Shown: positions 15,979 to 25,865 of the stretch, one piece after another | Numbering within the stretch: the first letter of the stretch is position 1 | Layout of the letters: each line of letters begins with the position of its first letter | DNA from: Streptomyces coryli | GTDB taxonomy: Bacteria; Actinomycetota; Actinomycetes; Streptomycetales; Streptomycetaceae | Direction of reading: 5' to 3' | NCBI RefSeq assembly: GCF_011044975.1 | Contig: NZ_JAAKZV010000039.1 | Coordinates: forward strand, 1 to 45,204 | Length of the DNA stretch: 45,204 nt | Notes under the pieces: model-generated | What the model saw: the letters and a program-made list of their open reading frames with translations, nothing else | Databases searched by the model: none | Told to the model about the DNA's origin: nothing | Made by a program: the position numbers and the translations under genes

Positions 15979-17408
15979 CCCGCCAGGTGGTAACCGAAGG
16001 ACACAACGTCCCAGTTGTGACCGACATCGTCGCCGCTGATGGCGATCGAGCCGGAGCCGGACAGGCCCGAGCCGGTGCCCTGGAGCCGCCAGACGGCGCC
16101 GCCCCCTTCCGGATGCGACTCGCCCGGCGGGATCTCGCCGATCGCGCTCGCGGCCAGGTCGGCGTCGCCGTCCCGGTCGACATCCGAGAGCAGCACCCTG
16201 GAACCGAACTTGTCGCCCTTCTCGGCTGCTCCCGGCAGGCCCGAGCTGTCCTGGGTGAAATTCCGCGCGCTCGATGTGGTGACGCCGTTCGCGGAGCCGT
16301 GGAGCACGGTGAGGGCGCCGGCGTCGACGGTGGCGCCCAGGTTCTCCTTCGGGGTGCCGATGGTGAGATCGCCGTATCCGTCGCGGTTCACGTCCCCGAT
16401 CGCCACCGCCGTACCGAAGGCGTCGCCCGCTTCCGCGGTGCCCGGGACGCCCGTGGTGGCCTGGCTGAACACCTGGCCGGTGCCGCTGAGTCCGGACGCG
16501 GCGCCGTAGCGGATGGTGACCCGTCCGCCGTTGGCGGCGGTGTTGTGCCGGTCGCCGAGGGCGATGTCCCCGTAGCCGTCCTTGTTCAGGTCACCGATGG
16601 CGGCACTGGAGCTGTCGGGGAGGGCCACCGGCGCGGCGAGTCCGTCCGTGCCGCCGGAGTAGAGCCAGGCGTGCGAGGAGCCCGCGGGGCCGTCCGTCTG
16701 GGCGATGAGGTCGGCCACCCCGTCGCCGCCTGCCTTGCCGGCGGTCAGATTGCGGAGGAAGTAGCCCTCGTCGGCCGGGAGCCGGCCGTTCCGGAACCCT
16801 CCGTTGCCGCCGTCGGCGGTGAAGGGTCCGCGGGCGATGACGATGGTGCCGGGGGCCTTGTTGATGGCCAGGTCGGTGCTGCCGTCGCCGTCGAAGTCGC
16901 CGGTGGCGAGGTAGGCACCGAGTACGGTCTCGTCGTGCTCGGCCGGGACGGGGACGGTCGTACCGGTGCGCAGTCCGGCTGAGCTGCCCCACACGATGGT
17001 GACGAGGCCCTGGCTGTTGTTGGGGCCGACGCCCTCGTAGGGAGCGCCGACGACGAGGTCCTCGTAACCGTCCTTGTTGAGGTCGGCGTTGACGAGCTCC
17101 TTGCCGAACTGGTCGCTGCCCTCCGGGAATCCGGGCATGGCGTCGCCGGCCTGGCTCACGGTCTGGTGCTTCGCCGGGTTCAGTCCGGAGGACGTGCCGT
17201 ACACGACGGATACGAATCCGGCCTCGCTCGACCCCACCGTGCCCTCGGGCACGCCGATCGCGAGATCCCGGTAGCCGTCGCCGTTGAAGTCCCCGCGCAC
17301 ACCCGATCCGGCCGCGGCTGCGGTGTCGTTGAGCGTGGCGGGCAGGGTGAGGGCGGCGGCCACGAGGGCGGCCGCGCCGGCGGCTGCCGTGAGCGTGCGT
17401 CTGAGCAT
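15975..17408 (-). CDS. Secreted FG-GAP/VCBS seven-blade beta-propeller protein F
   Basis: A 477-aa exported protein, the first gene of the reverse propeller block. ATG 17408 has AAGGAG 6 bases upstream. The signal peptide is LRRTLTAAAGAAALVAAALTL, cleaved in the following Ala-rich stretch. Seven blade positions are visible from DFNGDGYRDL to DVDRDGDADL; the fourth is degenerate (GKAGGDGVADL). The C-terminus (VSFGYHLAG) may have been altered, since a family-like tail lies just beyond in another frame. An ECF-like promoter sits 50 bases upstream. Extracellular binding or adhesion is inferred from the fold. Confidence 0.9.
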   Translation of the reverse strand: MLRRTLTAAAGAAALVAAALTLPATLNDTAAAAGSGVRGDFNGDGYRDLAIGVPEGTVGSSEAGFVSVVYGTSSGLNPAKHQTVSQAGDAMPGFPEGSDQFGKELVNADLNKDGYEDLVVGAPYEGVGPNNSQGLVTIVWGSSAGLRTGTTVPVPAEHDETVLGAYLATGDFDGDGSTDLAINKAPGTIVIARGPFTADGGNGGFRNGRLPADEGYFLRNLTAGKAGGDGVADLIAQTDGPAGSSHAWLYSGGTDGLAAPVALPDSSSAAIGDLNKDGYGDIALGDRHNTAANGGRVTIRYGAASGLSGTGQVFSQATTGVPGTAEAGDAFGTAVAIGDVNRDGYGDLTIGTPKENLGATVDAGALTVLHGSANGVTTSSARNFTQDSSGLPGAAEKGDKFGSRVLLSDVDRDGDADLAASAIGEIPPGESHPEGGGAVWRLQGTGSGLSGSGSIAISGDDVGHNWDVVSFGYHLAG

Positions 17409-17457
17409 GGGGGTCTCCTTGTCCTGACGGTGGACGTGCGGAGAGCGGCAAAGACAA

Positions 17458-17483
17458 GACCGCCGACGGGGCGTAAGGGTTGT
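17458..17483 (-). promoter_or_regulatory. ECF-sigma-like promoter of propeller gene F
   Basis: The reverse strand reads CCGCACAACC, 17 bases, GTCTTG, about 50 bases before the ATG. It is the clearest member of the shared motif set. Confidence 0.65.
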
Positions 17484-17515
17484 GCGGGGCCGTTGAGATG
17501 GCGGAAAACGCCGGC

Positions 17516-17545
17516 GGCCGCCTCCGCTGTGCTGCGGGGGCGGCC
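17516..17545 (-). terminator. Intrinsic terminator after etfD-like gene
   Basis: Arms GGCCGCCTCCGC and GCGGGGGCGGCC pair with one mismatch around a 6-base loop, 22 bases past the stop codon. Confidence 0.6.
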
Positions 17546-17567
17546 GTTCGGCGGGCGGGGCCGGGAG

Positions 17568-19856
17568 TTACTTCGCCGGCTCGGGCTCCGGCTCGTTCTC
17601 GTTTGCCGGGGTGCCGCCCTCGCCGGGGTCACCGCCGTCGCTCTCCACCGGGGTCTTCACCGAGTCGAGGAGCAGCTGCGCCACATCCACGACCTGCAGT
17701 TCTTCCTTCGCCTTGCCGTCGTTCTTCTTGCCGTTGACCGAGTCGGTCAGCATGACGAGGCAGAACGGGCACGCCGTGGACACGATGTCGGGGTTCAGCG
17801 ACAGCGCCTCGTCCACCCGCTCGTGGTTGATGCGCTTGCCGATGCGCTCTTCCATCCACATCCGGGCGCCGCCCGCGCCGCAGCAGAAGCCGCGCTCCTT
17901 GTGGCGGTGCATCTCCTCGTTGCGGAGGCCGGGCACCTTCGCGATGATCTCGCGCGGCGGGGTGTAGATCTTGTTGTGCCGGCCCAGGTAGCAGGGGTCG
18001 TGGTACGTGATGAGCCCCTCCACCGGCGTTACGGGGATGAGCTTGCCCTCGTCCACCAGGTGCTGCAGCAGCTGGGTGTGGTGGATGACCTCGTAGTCGC
18101 CGCCGAGCTGCGGGTATTCATTGCCGAGGGTGTTGAGGCAGTGCGGGCAGGTCGCGACGATCTTCTTCGCGGACTTCGGCTTCTTCGTCGCCTCGTCCTC
18201 GTCGTCCTCCCCGAACGCGGCGTTCAGCGTCGCCACGTTCTCCATGCCGAGCTCCTGGAACAGCGGCTCATTGCCCAGCCGCCGCGCCGAGTCACCGGTG
18301 CACTTCTCGTCGCCGCCCATGATCGCGAACTTGACGCCCGCCATGTGCAGCAGCTCCGCGAAGGCCTTGGTGGTCTTCTTCGCCCGGTCCTCCAGCGCGC
18401 CCGCGCAGCCGACCCAGTACAGGTACTCGACCTCGGTCAGGTCCTCGATGTCCTTGCCGACGACCGGGACCTCGAAGTCGACCTCCTTGGTCCACTCAAG
18501 ACGCTGCTTCTTGGCCAGACCCCAGGGGTTGCCCTTCTTCTCCAGGTTCTTGAGCATCGTGCCCGCCTCGCTCGGGAAGCTGGACTCGATCATCACCTGG
18601 TAGCGGCGCATGTCGACGATGTGGTCGACGTGCTCGATGTCCACCGGGCACTGCTCGACGCAGGCGCCGCAGGTGGTGCAGGACCACAGCACGTCCGGGT
18701 CGATGACGCCGTTCTCCTCGAGCGTCCCGATCAGCGGCCGCTCGGCCTCGGCCAGCGCGGCAGCCGGGACCTGGGCGAGCTGCTCCTCGGACGCCTTCTC
18801 CTCGCCCTCCATCGTCTTGCCGCCGCCGGCCAGCAGATACGGGGCCTTCGCCGCGGCGTGCTCGCGCAGCGACATGATCAGCAGCTTCGGCGACAGCGGC
18901 TTGCCGGTGTTCCAGGCCGGGCACTGCGACTGGCAGCGGCCGCACTCCGTACAGGTGGAGAAGTCCAGCAGACCCTTCCAGGAGAACTGCTCGACCTGGC
19001 TGACGCCGAAGGTGTCGTCCTCGCCCGGGTCCTCGAAGTCGATGGTCTTGCCGCCGGACGTCATCGGCTGCAGCGCGCCCAGCGCCACCGCGCCGTCGGC
19101 GTTCCGCTTGAACCAGATGTTCGGGAAGGCCAGGAAGCGGTGCCAGGCGACGCCCATCGTGGTGTTGAGGCCGATCACGGTCGCCCAGATGAAGGAGACC
19201 GAGATCTTGATCATCGCGACCAGGTAGACCACGTTCTGCAGGGTGCCGACACTCAGCCCCTTGAAGGCGGCCACCAGCGGATACGAGATGAAGTACGCCG
19301 GGTCGTAGCCCTCGACGTGGTGCATCGCGCCCTCGAGGCCGCGCAGCACCATGATGCAGAGGCCGATGGTGAGGATGACCGCCTCGACGAAGTACGCCTG
19401 CCAGGTCACCGACCCGGCGAAGCGCGACTTGCGCCCGGCCTTCGACGGCTTGCTCAGCTGCCGGATGGCGATCAGCACGGCGATGCCGACGACCGTCATC
19501 AGGCCGATGAACTCCACGTACATCTCGTACGGGAGGAAGGTGCCGAGGATCGGCAGCACCCAGTCGGCCTGGAAGAGCTGGCCCATGGCGTTGACGATGG
19601 TCAGCACCAGGGTGAGGAAGCCGACGGCGACGAACCAGTGCGCGACACCGACGATGCCCCAGCGGTTCATCCGCGTATGGCCGAGGAACTCCTTGGCCAG
19701 GGTCACGGTGCGCGCGACCGGATCGTCGGTTCTGGTGCCGGCGGGGACCGGCTGGCCGAGGCGGACGAAGCGGTAGATCTGCGCCGCGGCGCGACCGATG
19801 AGCGCTACGCCGACGGCAGTGATCACCAGCGATACGACGATGGCGGCGAGCTGCAT
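17568..19856 (-). CDS. EtfD-like membrane iron-sulfur oxidoreductase (CCG domain)
   Basis: A 762-aa membrane oxidoreductase. The start MQLAAIVVSL has GAGGAG 6 bases upstream. Residues 1-230 contain about five or six hydrophobic helices, probably a heme or quinone-binding membrane domain. Two 4Fe-4S motifs follow: Cys302, 305, 308, 312 (CTECGRCQSQC) and Cys393, 396, 399, 403 (CTTCGACVEQC). The C-terminal half is a tandem cysteine-rich (CCG) region: a divergent first copy (GCAG...KCTGD...CPHC) and a canonical second copy (DPCYLG...GFCCGAGG...CPFC). This matches mycobacterial EtfD, which passes electrons from electron-transfer flavoprotein to menaquinone during fatty-acid beta-oxidation. The acidic, Pro-rich tail is species-specific. 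The gene stands alone and diverges from the ABC exporter. Confidence 0.9.
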   Translation of the reverse strand: MQLAAIVVSLVITAVGVALIGRAAAQIYRFVRLGQPVPAGTRTDDPVARTVTLAKEFLGHTRMNRWGIVGVAHWFVAVGFLTLVLTIVNAMGQLFQADWVLPILGTFLPYEMYVEFIGLMTVVGIAVLIAIRQLSKPSKAGRKSRFAGSVTWQAYFVEAVILTIGLCIMVLRGLEGAMHHVEGYDPAYFISYPLVAAFKGLSVGTLQNVVYLVAMIKISVSFIWATVIGLNTTMGVAWHRFLAFPNIWFKRNADGAVALGALQPMTSGGKTIDFEDPGEDDTFGVSQVEQFSWKGLLDFSTCTECGRCQSQCPAWNTGKPLSPKLLIMSLREHAAAKAPYLLAGGGKTMEGEEKASEEQLAQVPAAALAEAERPLIGTLEENGVIDPDVLWSCTTCGACVEQCPVDIEHVDHIVDMRRYQVMIESSFPSEAGTMLKNLEKKGNPWGLAKKQRLEWTKEVDFEVPVVGKDIEDLTEVEYLYWVGCAGALEDRAKKTTKAFAELLHMAGVKFAIMGGDEKCTGDSARRLGNEPLFQELGMENVATLNAAFGEDDEDEATKKPKSAKKIVATCPHCLNTLGNEYPQLGGDYEVIHHTQLLQHLVDEGKLIPVTPVEGLITYHDPCYLGRHNKIYTPPREIIAKVPGLRNEEMHRHKERGFCCGAGGARMWMEERIGKRINHERVDEALSLNPDIVSTACPFCLVMLTDSVNGKKNDGKAKEELQVVDVAQLLLDSVKTPVESDGGDPGEGGTPANENEPEPEPAK

Positions 19857-19900
19857 GAGGGGCTCCTCGGGTCTGGCTTTGGAGCGGCTTCCGTACGTAC

Positions 19901-19918
19901 TACTAAGCGGTAACTTAA
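19901..19918. promoter_or_regulatory. AT-rich operator candidate upstream of etfD-like gene
   Basis: TACTAAGCGGTAACTTAA is strikingly AT-rich for this genome and partly symmetric (CTAAG...CTTAA). It lies 45-62 bases upstream of the start, where a promoter would be. A TetR-type fatty-acid regulator site is conceivable; I do not recognise a specific consensus. Confidence 0.3.
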
Positions 19919-20014
19919 TGCTTCTCGGCAAGAGGTTACCCGGGTTTCCGCGCGACTCGGTAGCGACCCGACCGGTGATCTGCGTCGCCCGCCGGGCCCC
20001 ACCCCGGCGCCCGT

Positions 20015-20052
20015 GTCCACCGGTCGGTGGACCCCCGGGTTCCACCGGTCGA
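20015..20052. promoter_or_regulatory. Operator candidate upstream of the ABC exporter
   Basis: A perfect inverted repeat GTCCACCG-GT-CGGTGGAC (20015-20032) is followed 26 bases on by a second TCCACCGGTCG copy (20042-20052). It lies 60 bases or less before the ATPase start. The arrangement suggests a dimeric repressor site, but no regulator gene is adjacent. Confidence 0.45.
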
Positions 20053-20092
20053 GCCTGTCGGCGCCCCCGCCCCGACGGCCAGGCTTTTCTCC

Positions 20093-20866
20093 ATGACCAC
20101 TACAAGCAGCGGAATCCAGGACGTCGTGCGCTTCGACGCCGTGCGCAAGGTCTACGGCAGCGCCGCCCGTACCGCCGTCACCGCCTTGGACGACGTGACC
20201 GTGGGCCTGCGCCAGGGCAGCTTCACCGCCGTGATGGGCCCCTCAGGGTCCGGCAAGAGCACCTTCCTGCAGTGCGCGGCGGGCCTCGACACCCCGACCT
20301 CCGGCTCCGTGCGGCTCGACGGGGTGGAGCTGTCGACCCTGCGCGAGCGCGCGCTGACCCGGCTGCGCCGGGAGCGGATCGGCTTCATCTTCCAGGCGTT
20401 CAATCTGATGCCGTCGCTGAGCGTCGTCGACAACATCAAGCTCCCGCTGCGCCTCGCGGGCCGCCGCCCCGACCGGGCCGTGGTGGACGAGATGATCGAA
20501 CGGGTCGGCCTGGCCGACCGCCGCCGCAACCGCCCCGGCGAGCTGTCCGGCGGCCAGCAGCAGCGCGTCGCCATCGCCCGCGCCCTGGTCACCCGCCCGG
20601 TGGTGCTCTTTGCCGACGAGCCGACCGGCGCCCTCGACTCCCGTACCGCCCGCGAGGTGCTGACGCTGCTGCGGGAAGCGGTGCGGCTGCAGGGCCAGAC
20701 GATCGTGATGGTCACCCACGACCCGGTGGCCGCGGCGCACGCGGACCGGGTGCTGTTCCTCTCCGACGGCCGTATCGCCGGCGCGCTGGACCGCCCGAGC
20801 GCCGAGCGGATCGCCGAGTCCTTCACCCGTCTCGACACGATCGCCGCCGGGGGTGGCGTCCGATGA
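20093..20866 (+). CDS. ABC transporter ATP-binding protein (MacB/LolD type)
   Basis: A 257-aa cytoplasmic ATPase that powers the FtsX-type permease encoded next. Walker A is GPSGSGKST (residues 49-57), the Q-loop Gln is 101, the signature is LSGGQQQ (151-157) and Walker B is VLFADEP (171-177). The start MTTTSSGIQD is preferred over in-frame codons upstream because it gives the usual family N-terminus; the ribosome-binding site is weak. The stop overlaps the permease ATG by 4 bases, so the two are translationally coupled. The substrate is unknown; such pairs commonly export lipophilic compounds or antimicrobial peptides. Confidence 0.93.
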   Translation: MTTTSSGIQDVVRFDAVRKVYGSAARTAVTALDDVTVGLRQGSFTAVMGPSGSGKSTFLQCAAGLDTPTSGSVRLDGVELSTLRERALTRLRRERIGFIFQAFNLMPSLSVVDNIKLPLRLAGRRPDRAVVDEMIERVGLADRRRNRPGELSGGQQQRVAIARALVTRPVVLFADEPTGALDSRTAREVLTLLREAVRLQGQTIVMVTHDPVAAAHADRVLFLSDGRIAGALDRPSAERIAESFTRLDTIAAGGGVR

Positions 20867-23100
20867 TCCGCCTCGCACTGAGCACGCTGCGCTTCCACAA
20901 GGGCGGCTTCCTCGCCTCGTTCCTCGCCGTGTTCCTGGGCGCCGCGATCGTCATGGGCGCCGGCGGCCTGCTGGAGACCGGCATCCACGCCGCGGTGCAG
21001 CCGGAGCGGCACACGGCCCCGATCGTGGTCACCGGTGACCAGCGCTATCACGGCACGGCTAGCGACGAGGTCTTCCCGGAGCGGGTCCGCCTGGACGGCG
21101 GGCTCGCCGATGAGCTGGCGGCGCAGCCCGGGGTGGCTCGGGCGGTGCCGGACGGGACCGCTGGCCGGGTCGACGCGATCGGCGTGCACCCCGAGCCGGG
21201 CGCCGACCCGGGCACGGTCGAGAAGGCCGTGGAGCGGCTGGTCGACGGCCGCCAGGTCGCCGTCCTGACCGGCGACGAGCGCGGCCGCGCGGAGCACCCC
21301 GACGTGGTCGGCGACGCCGACGACCTGGTGGCGCTGGCCGCCGCGTTCGGCGGGCTCTCGGCCATGGTGACCGTCTTCGTCGTCGCCGCCACCCTGGGCC
21401 TTTCGGTACGGCACCGGCACCGCGAGCTCGCCCTGTTGCGGGCCACCGGCGCCACCCCCGGCCAGCTGCGCCGGCTGGTGCTGGGCGAGACGACGCTGCT
21501 GGCGGCGGCCGCCATCGCGCTGGCCTGGCCGGTGGGCGGGCGGGCAGGCCGGTGGCTGCTCGACGCCTTCGCCGGCTTCGGCGTGGTCCCGGACGCGCTG
21601 GCCTACCGGGCCGGCACCGTCCCGCTGATCACCGGCGCGGCCGCCGCCCTGCTGACCGCCGTGGCGGCCGCCTTCATCGCCGCCGCCACGGCCGTACGGA
21701 CCAAGCCCGTCGAGGCACTGGCGGAGGCGGCCACCGAGCGCCGCCGCTTCAGCCGGTTCCGTATCGGCCTGGGCATCGCCTTCCTCGCCGGGGGCGTCGC
21801 GCTCGCCATCGGTACCGCGGGCGCGGACGGCCCGGACGCCGCCGGGGTGGCGACCCCGGCCGCCATGGTGTGGACGGCCGGATTCGCGCTGCTCGGGCCG
21901 CTGCTCGCCAAGGGCATCACGCGCCTGCTCGGCCCGGTGCTGCGGGCGGTGGGCGGCAACGCGGGACGGCTCGCCGAGGCGGAGGCCCGGGCGCGTACGG
22001 CCCGGCTGGCCGGTGCGGTGCTGCCGGTCATGCTGGCCACCGGGCTGGCGCTGTCGCTGACGTACATGCAGACCACGCAGGCGGACGCCGCCGACGCGGC
22101 GTACGACAAGTCGCTGCGGGCGGACCTGGTGGTCAGCGCCGACGGCAAGGGCGGCCTGCCGCAGGGGCTGGTGGACGACGCCGCGGCTCTGCCCGGCGTC
22201 GCGGCGGCCTCGGCCCGGGTGGACAGCCAGGGCTTCATCGAGCCCGCGGAGCTGGCCGGCCGCGTGGTGAAGGAGGACGCGGGCGAGAGCGCCCCGGACG
22301 CTCCCGCCATGGCGCTGCTCGGGGTCACGGCGGCGGGAGTGGAGCGGACGACCGCCTTCCGGGCCGCCACCGGCGACCTCGGGAAGCTGCGCGGCGATAC
22401 GGTCGCCCTCCCCACCCGCTACGCCGCGGGCTACGACCTCGGCGACACCGTCCCCATGCGGCTGGGCGACGGCACCCGGGCCGGCCTGCGGCTGGTGGCC
22501 ACGGTGGACGCGGAGCGCGGTTACGAGACCGCGCTGCTGCCCGCCGCGCTGCTCGCTGCCCACACGGACGCGGGCGTCGTACCGCAGCTGCTGGTGACGG
22601 CCGAGCCGGGGGCGGACCGGGCGGAGCTCGCCGCGTCGCTGGCCGACCGGCACCCGGGCCTCAAGGTCACCGACCGGGAGGCGCTGCTCCTCGCCCGCGC
22701 GGACCAGGACGACACCCAGGCCGGCATGGCCTACCTCGTCCTGGCGGTGGTCGTCGGTTACGCCGCCATCGCCCTGGTGAACTCGCAGATTCTGGCGGCG
22801 CTGGCACGGCGGCGTGAGTTCTCGGTGCTGCGGCTGATCGGCGCCGGACGGCGCCAGGTGCTCGGGATGACCGTGGCGGAGGGCGCCCTCGTGGCCACGG
22901 CGGGGCTGCTGCTGGGCACGCTGGTGGCGGCTGCCACGTTGGTTCCCTTGAGCGTGAGTGTGCAGGGGGCGCTGCTGCCCAGCGGTCCGTGGTGGATCGC
23001 CGCTGCGGTGATCGCGACGGCCCAGGCCCTCGTCATCGGGACGGCCTCCCTCTCGACGCTCTCCATCCTGCGCCGACCTGCGAAAACGCAGCAAACCTGA
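20863..23100 (+). CDS. ABC transporter permease, FtsX/MacB-like, duplicated core
   Basis: A 745-aa membrane permease partnering the ATPase that overlaps its start (ATGA). Helix 1 is at about residues 15-37. A first extracellular segment of about 120 residues leads to an FtsX core (GGLSAMVTVFVVAATLGLSV, then VRHRHRELALLRATGAT). A second half follows, with a larger extracellular domain (about 410-620) and a second core (MAYLVLAVVVGYAAIALVNS, then RREFSVLRLIGAGRRQ). The first extracellular segment is clearly shorter than the second, so part of it may have been lost. The frame stays open far upstream, but the coupled ATG is the sensible start. Confidence 0.92.
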   Translation: MIRLALSTLRFHKGGFLASFLAVFLGAAIVMGAGGLLETGIHAAVQPERHTAPIVVTGDQRYHGTASDEVFPERVRLDGGLADELAAQPGVARAVPDGTAGRVDAIGVHPEPGADPGTVEKAVERLVDGRQVAVLTGDERGRAEHPDVVGDADDLVALAAAFGGLSAMVTVFVVAATLGLSVRHRHRELALLRATGATPGQLRRLVLGETTLLAAAAIALAWPVGGRAGRWLLDAFAGFGVVPDALAYRAGTVPLITGAAAALLTAVAAAFIAAATAVRTKPVEALAEAATERRRFSRFRIGLGIAFLAGGVALAIGTAGADGPDAAGVATPAAMVWTAGFALLGPLLAKGITRLLGPVLRAVGGNAGRLAEAEARARTARLAGAVLPVMLATGLALSLTYMQTTQADAADAAYDKSLRADLVVSADGKGGLPQGLVDDAAALPGVAAASARVDSQGFIEPAELAGRVVKEDAGESAPDAPAMALLGVTAAGVERTTAFRAATGDLGKLRGDTVALPTRYAAGYDLGDTVPMRLGDGTRAGLRLVATVDAERGYETALLPAALLAAHTDAGVVPQLLVTAEPGADRAELAASLADRHPGLKVTDREALLLARADQDDTQAGMAYLVLAVVVGYAAIALVNSQILAALARRREFSVLRLIGAGRRQVLGMTVAEGALVATAGLLLGTLVAAATLVPLSVSVQGALLPSGPWWIAAAVIATAQALVIGTASLSTLSILRRPAKTQQT

Positions 23101-23147
23101 GCCAGATCCACTCACATCGTTTGCCTCTGCCGGGAGGGCATGGCACT

Positions 23148-23168
23148 CTTGAGCCAACCAAGCTCAAG
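23148..23168. promoter_or_regulatory. HAIR operator (HspR site) of the dnaK operon
   Basis: CTTGAGC-N7-GCTCAAG is a perfect 7-7-7 inverted repeat, one base per arm away from the canonical HAIR CTTGAGT-N7-ACTCAAG. It lies 26 bases before the dnaK ATG. HspR, encoded fourth in the same operon, is known to repress through such sites with DnaK as co-repressor. Confidence 0.9.
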
Positions 23169-23193
23169 TTAGACGCATCCGGAGGATAGCGAC

Positions 23194-25058
<1,865 letters not shown>

Positions 25059-25062
<4 letters not shown>

Positions 25063-25838
25063 CGGAGGAGACTCCGGGCCGCGAGGAGCAGCCCGACGTC
25101 CCCGCCGACAACGGCACGCCGGACCAGGCCGGCTCTCCGGAGCAGGCAACCGCCGGGTCCGCCCCTGAGGGGGCGGCCCCGGCCGGCCCGGACGGGGACG
25201 CAGCACAGGAGCAGGACGAGCAGGGGGAGCAAGGAGAAAGCACCCCCGTGGACGTCGCGCTCACCGCGCAGCTCGACCAGGTCCGTACGGCCCTCGACGA
25301 GCGCACCAAGGACCTGCAGCGCCTGCAGGCGGAGTACCAGAACTACCGCCGCCGGGTGGACCGGGACCGGATCGCGGTCAAGGAGGTCGCGATCGCGAAC
25401 CTGCTGACCGAGCTGCTGCCGGTGCTCGACGACGTCGGCCGCGCGCGCGATCACGGCGAGCTGGTCGGCGGCTTCAAGTCGGTGGCCGAGTCGCTGGAGA
25501 CGGTCGTCGCCAAGATGGGTCTGATGCAGTTCGGCAAGGAGGGCGAGCCCTTCGACCCGCTGATCCACGAGGCGCTGATGCACTCGTATTCGCCGGATGT
25601 CACCGAGACCACGTGCGTGCAGATTCTGCAGCCCGGGTACCGGATCGGCGAGCGTACGATCCGCCCCGCGCGGGTCGCGGTCGCCGAACCGCAGCCCGGA
25701 GCGGCCGGCGCCGCGAACGACGAGGCGGCGGGGGCATCGGGTTCGGGAGCATCGGGGGCGTCGGAGGCCAAGCAGGCCGACGGCGGCACCGGCGGCGACG
25801 AAGCGGACAAGGAGAACGGTGGCCCGGACGAGGGCTGA
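25059..25838 (+). CDS. grpE: Nucleotide exchange factor GrpE
   Basis: A 259-aa co-chaperone that exchanges ADP for ATP on DnaK. It starts with GTG at 25059, overlapping the dnaK stop by 4 bases. Residues 1 to about 65 are acidic low-complexity sequence ([10 protein letters not shown]). A coiled-coil dimerisation helix follows ([32 protein letters not shown]), then the conserved head ([34 protein letters not shown]). Both low-complexity termini make it longer than the roughly 200 aa of E. coli GrpE, as is common in streptomycetes. Confidence 0.98.
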
Positions 25839-25865
25839 CGCGGCTCGGGAGGAGGGACGCCGGGG

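Noticed and set aside
8560-17408. Regularly spaced short repeats resembling GTCGCCGTTGAGGTCGCC, suggestive of CRISPR or tandem DNA repeats
   Set aside because: They are the coding repeats of the DxNxDG calcium loops, spaced by the propeller blades and diverged in sequence; no direct-repeat/unique-spacer pattern exists.
17166-19913. Very long forward reading frame (915 codons) opposite the EtfD-like gene
   Set aside because: Leu/Arg/Asp/His-rich antisense composition; the reverse strand encodes clear iron-sulfur motifs and membrane helices.
19798-20862. N-terminal extension of the ABC permease frame to 19798
   Set aside because: It overlaps the ATPase gene in another frame and the divergent promoter region; the coupled ATG at 20863 is the natural start.
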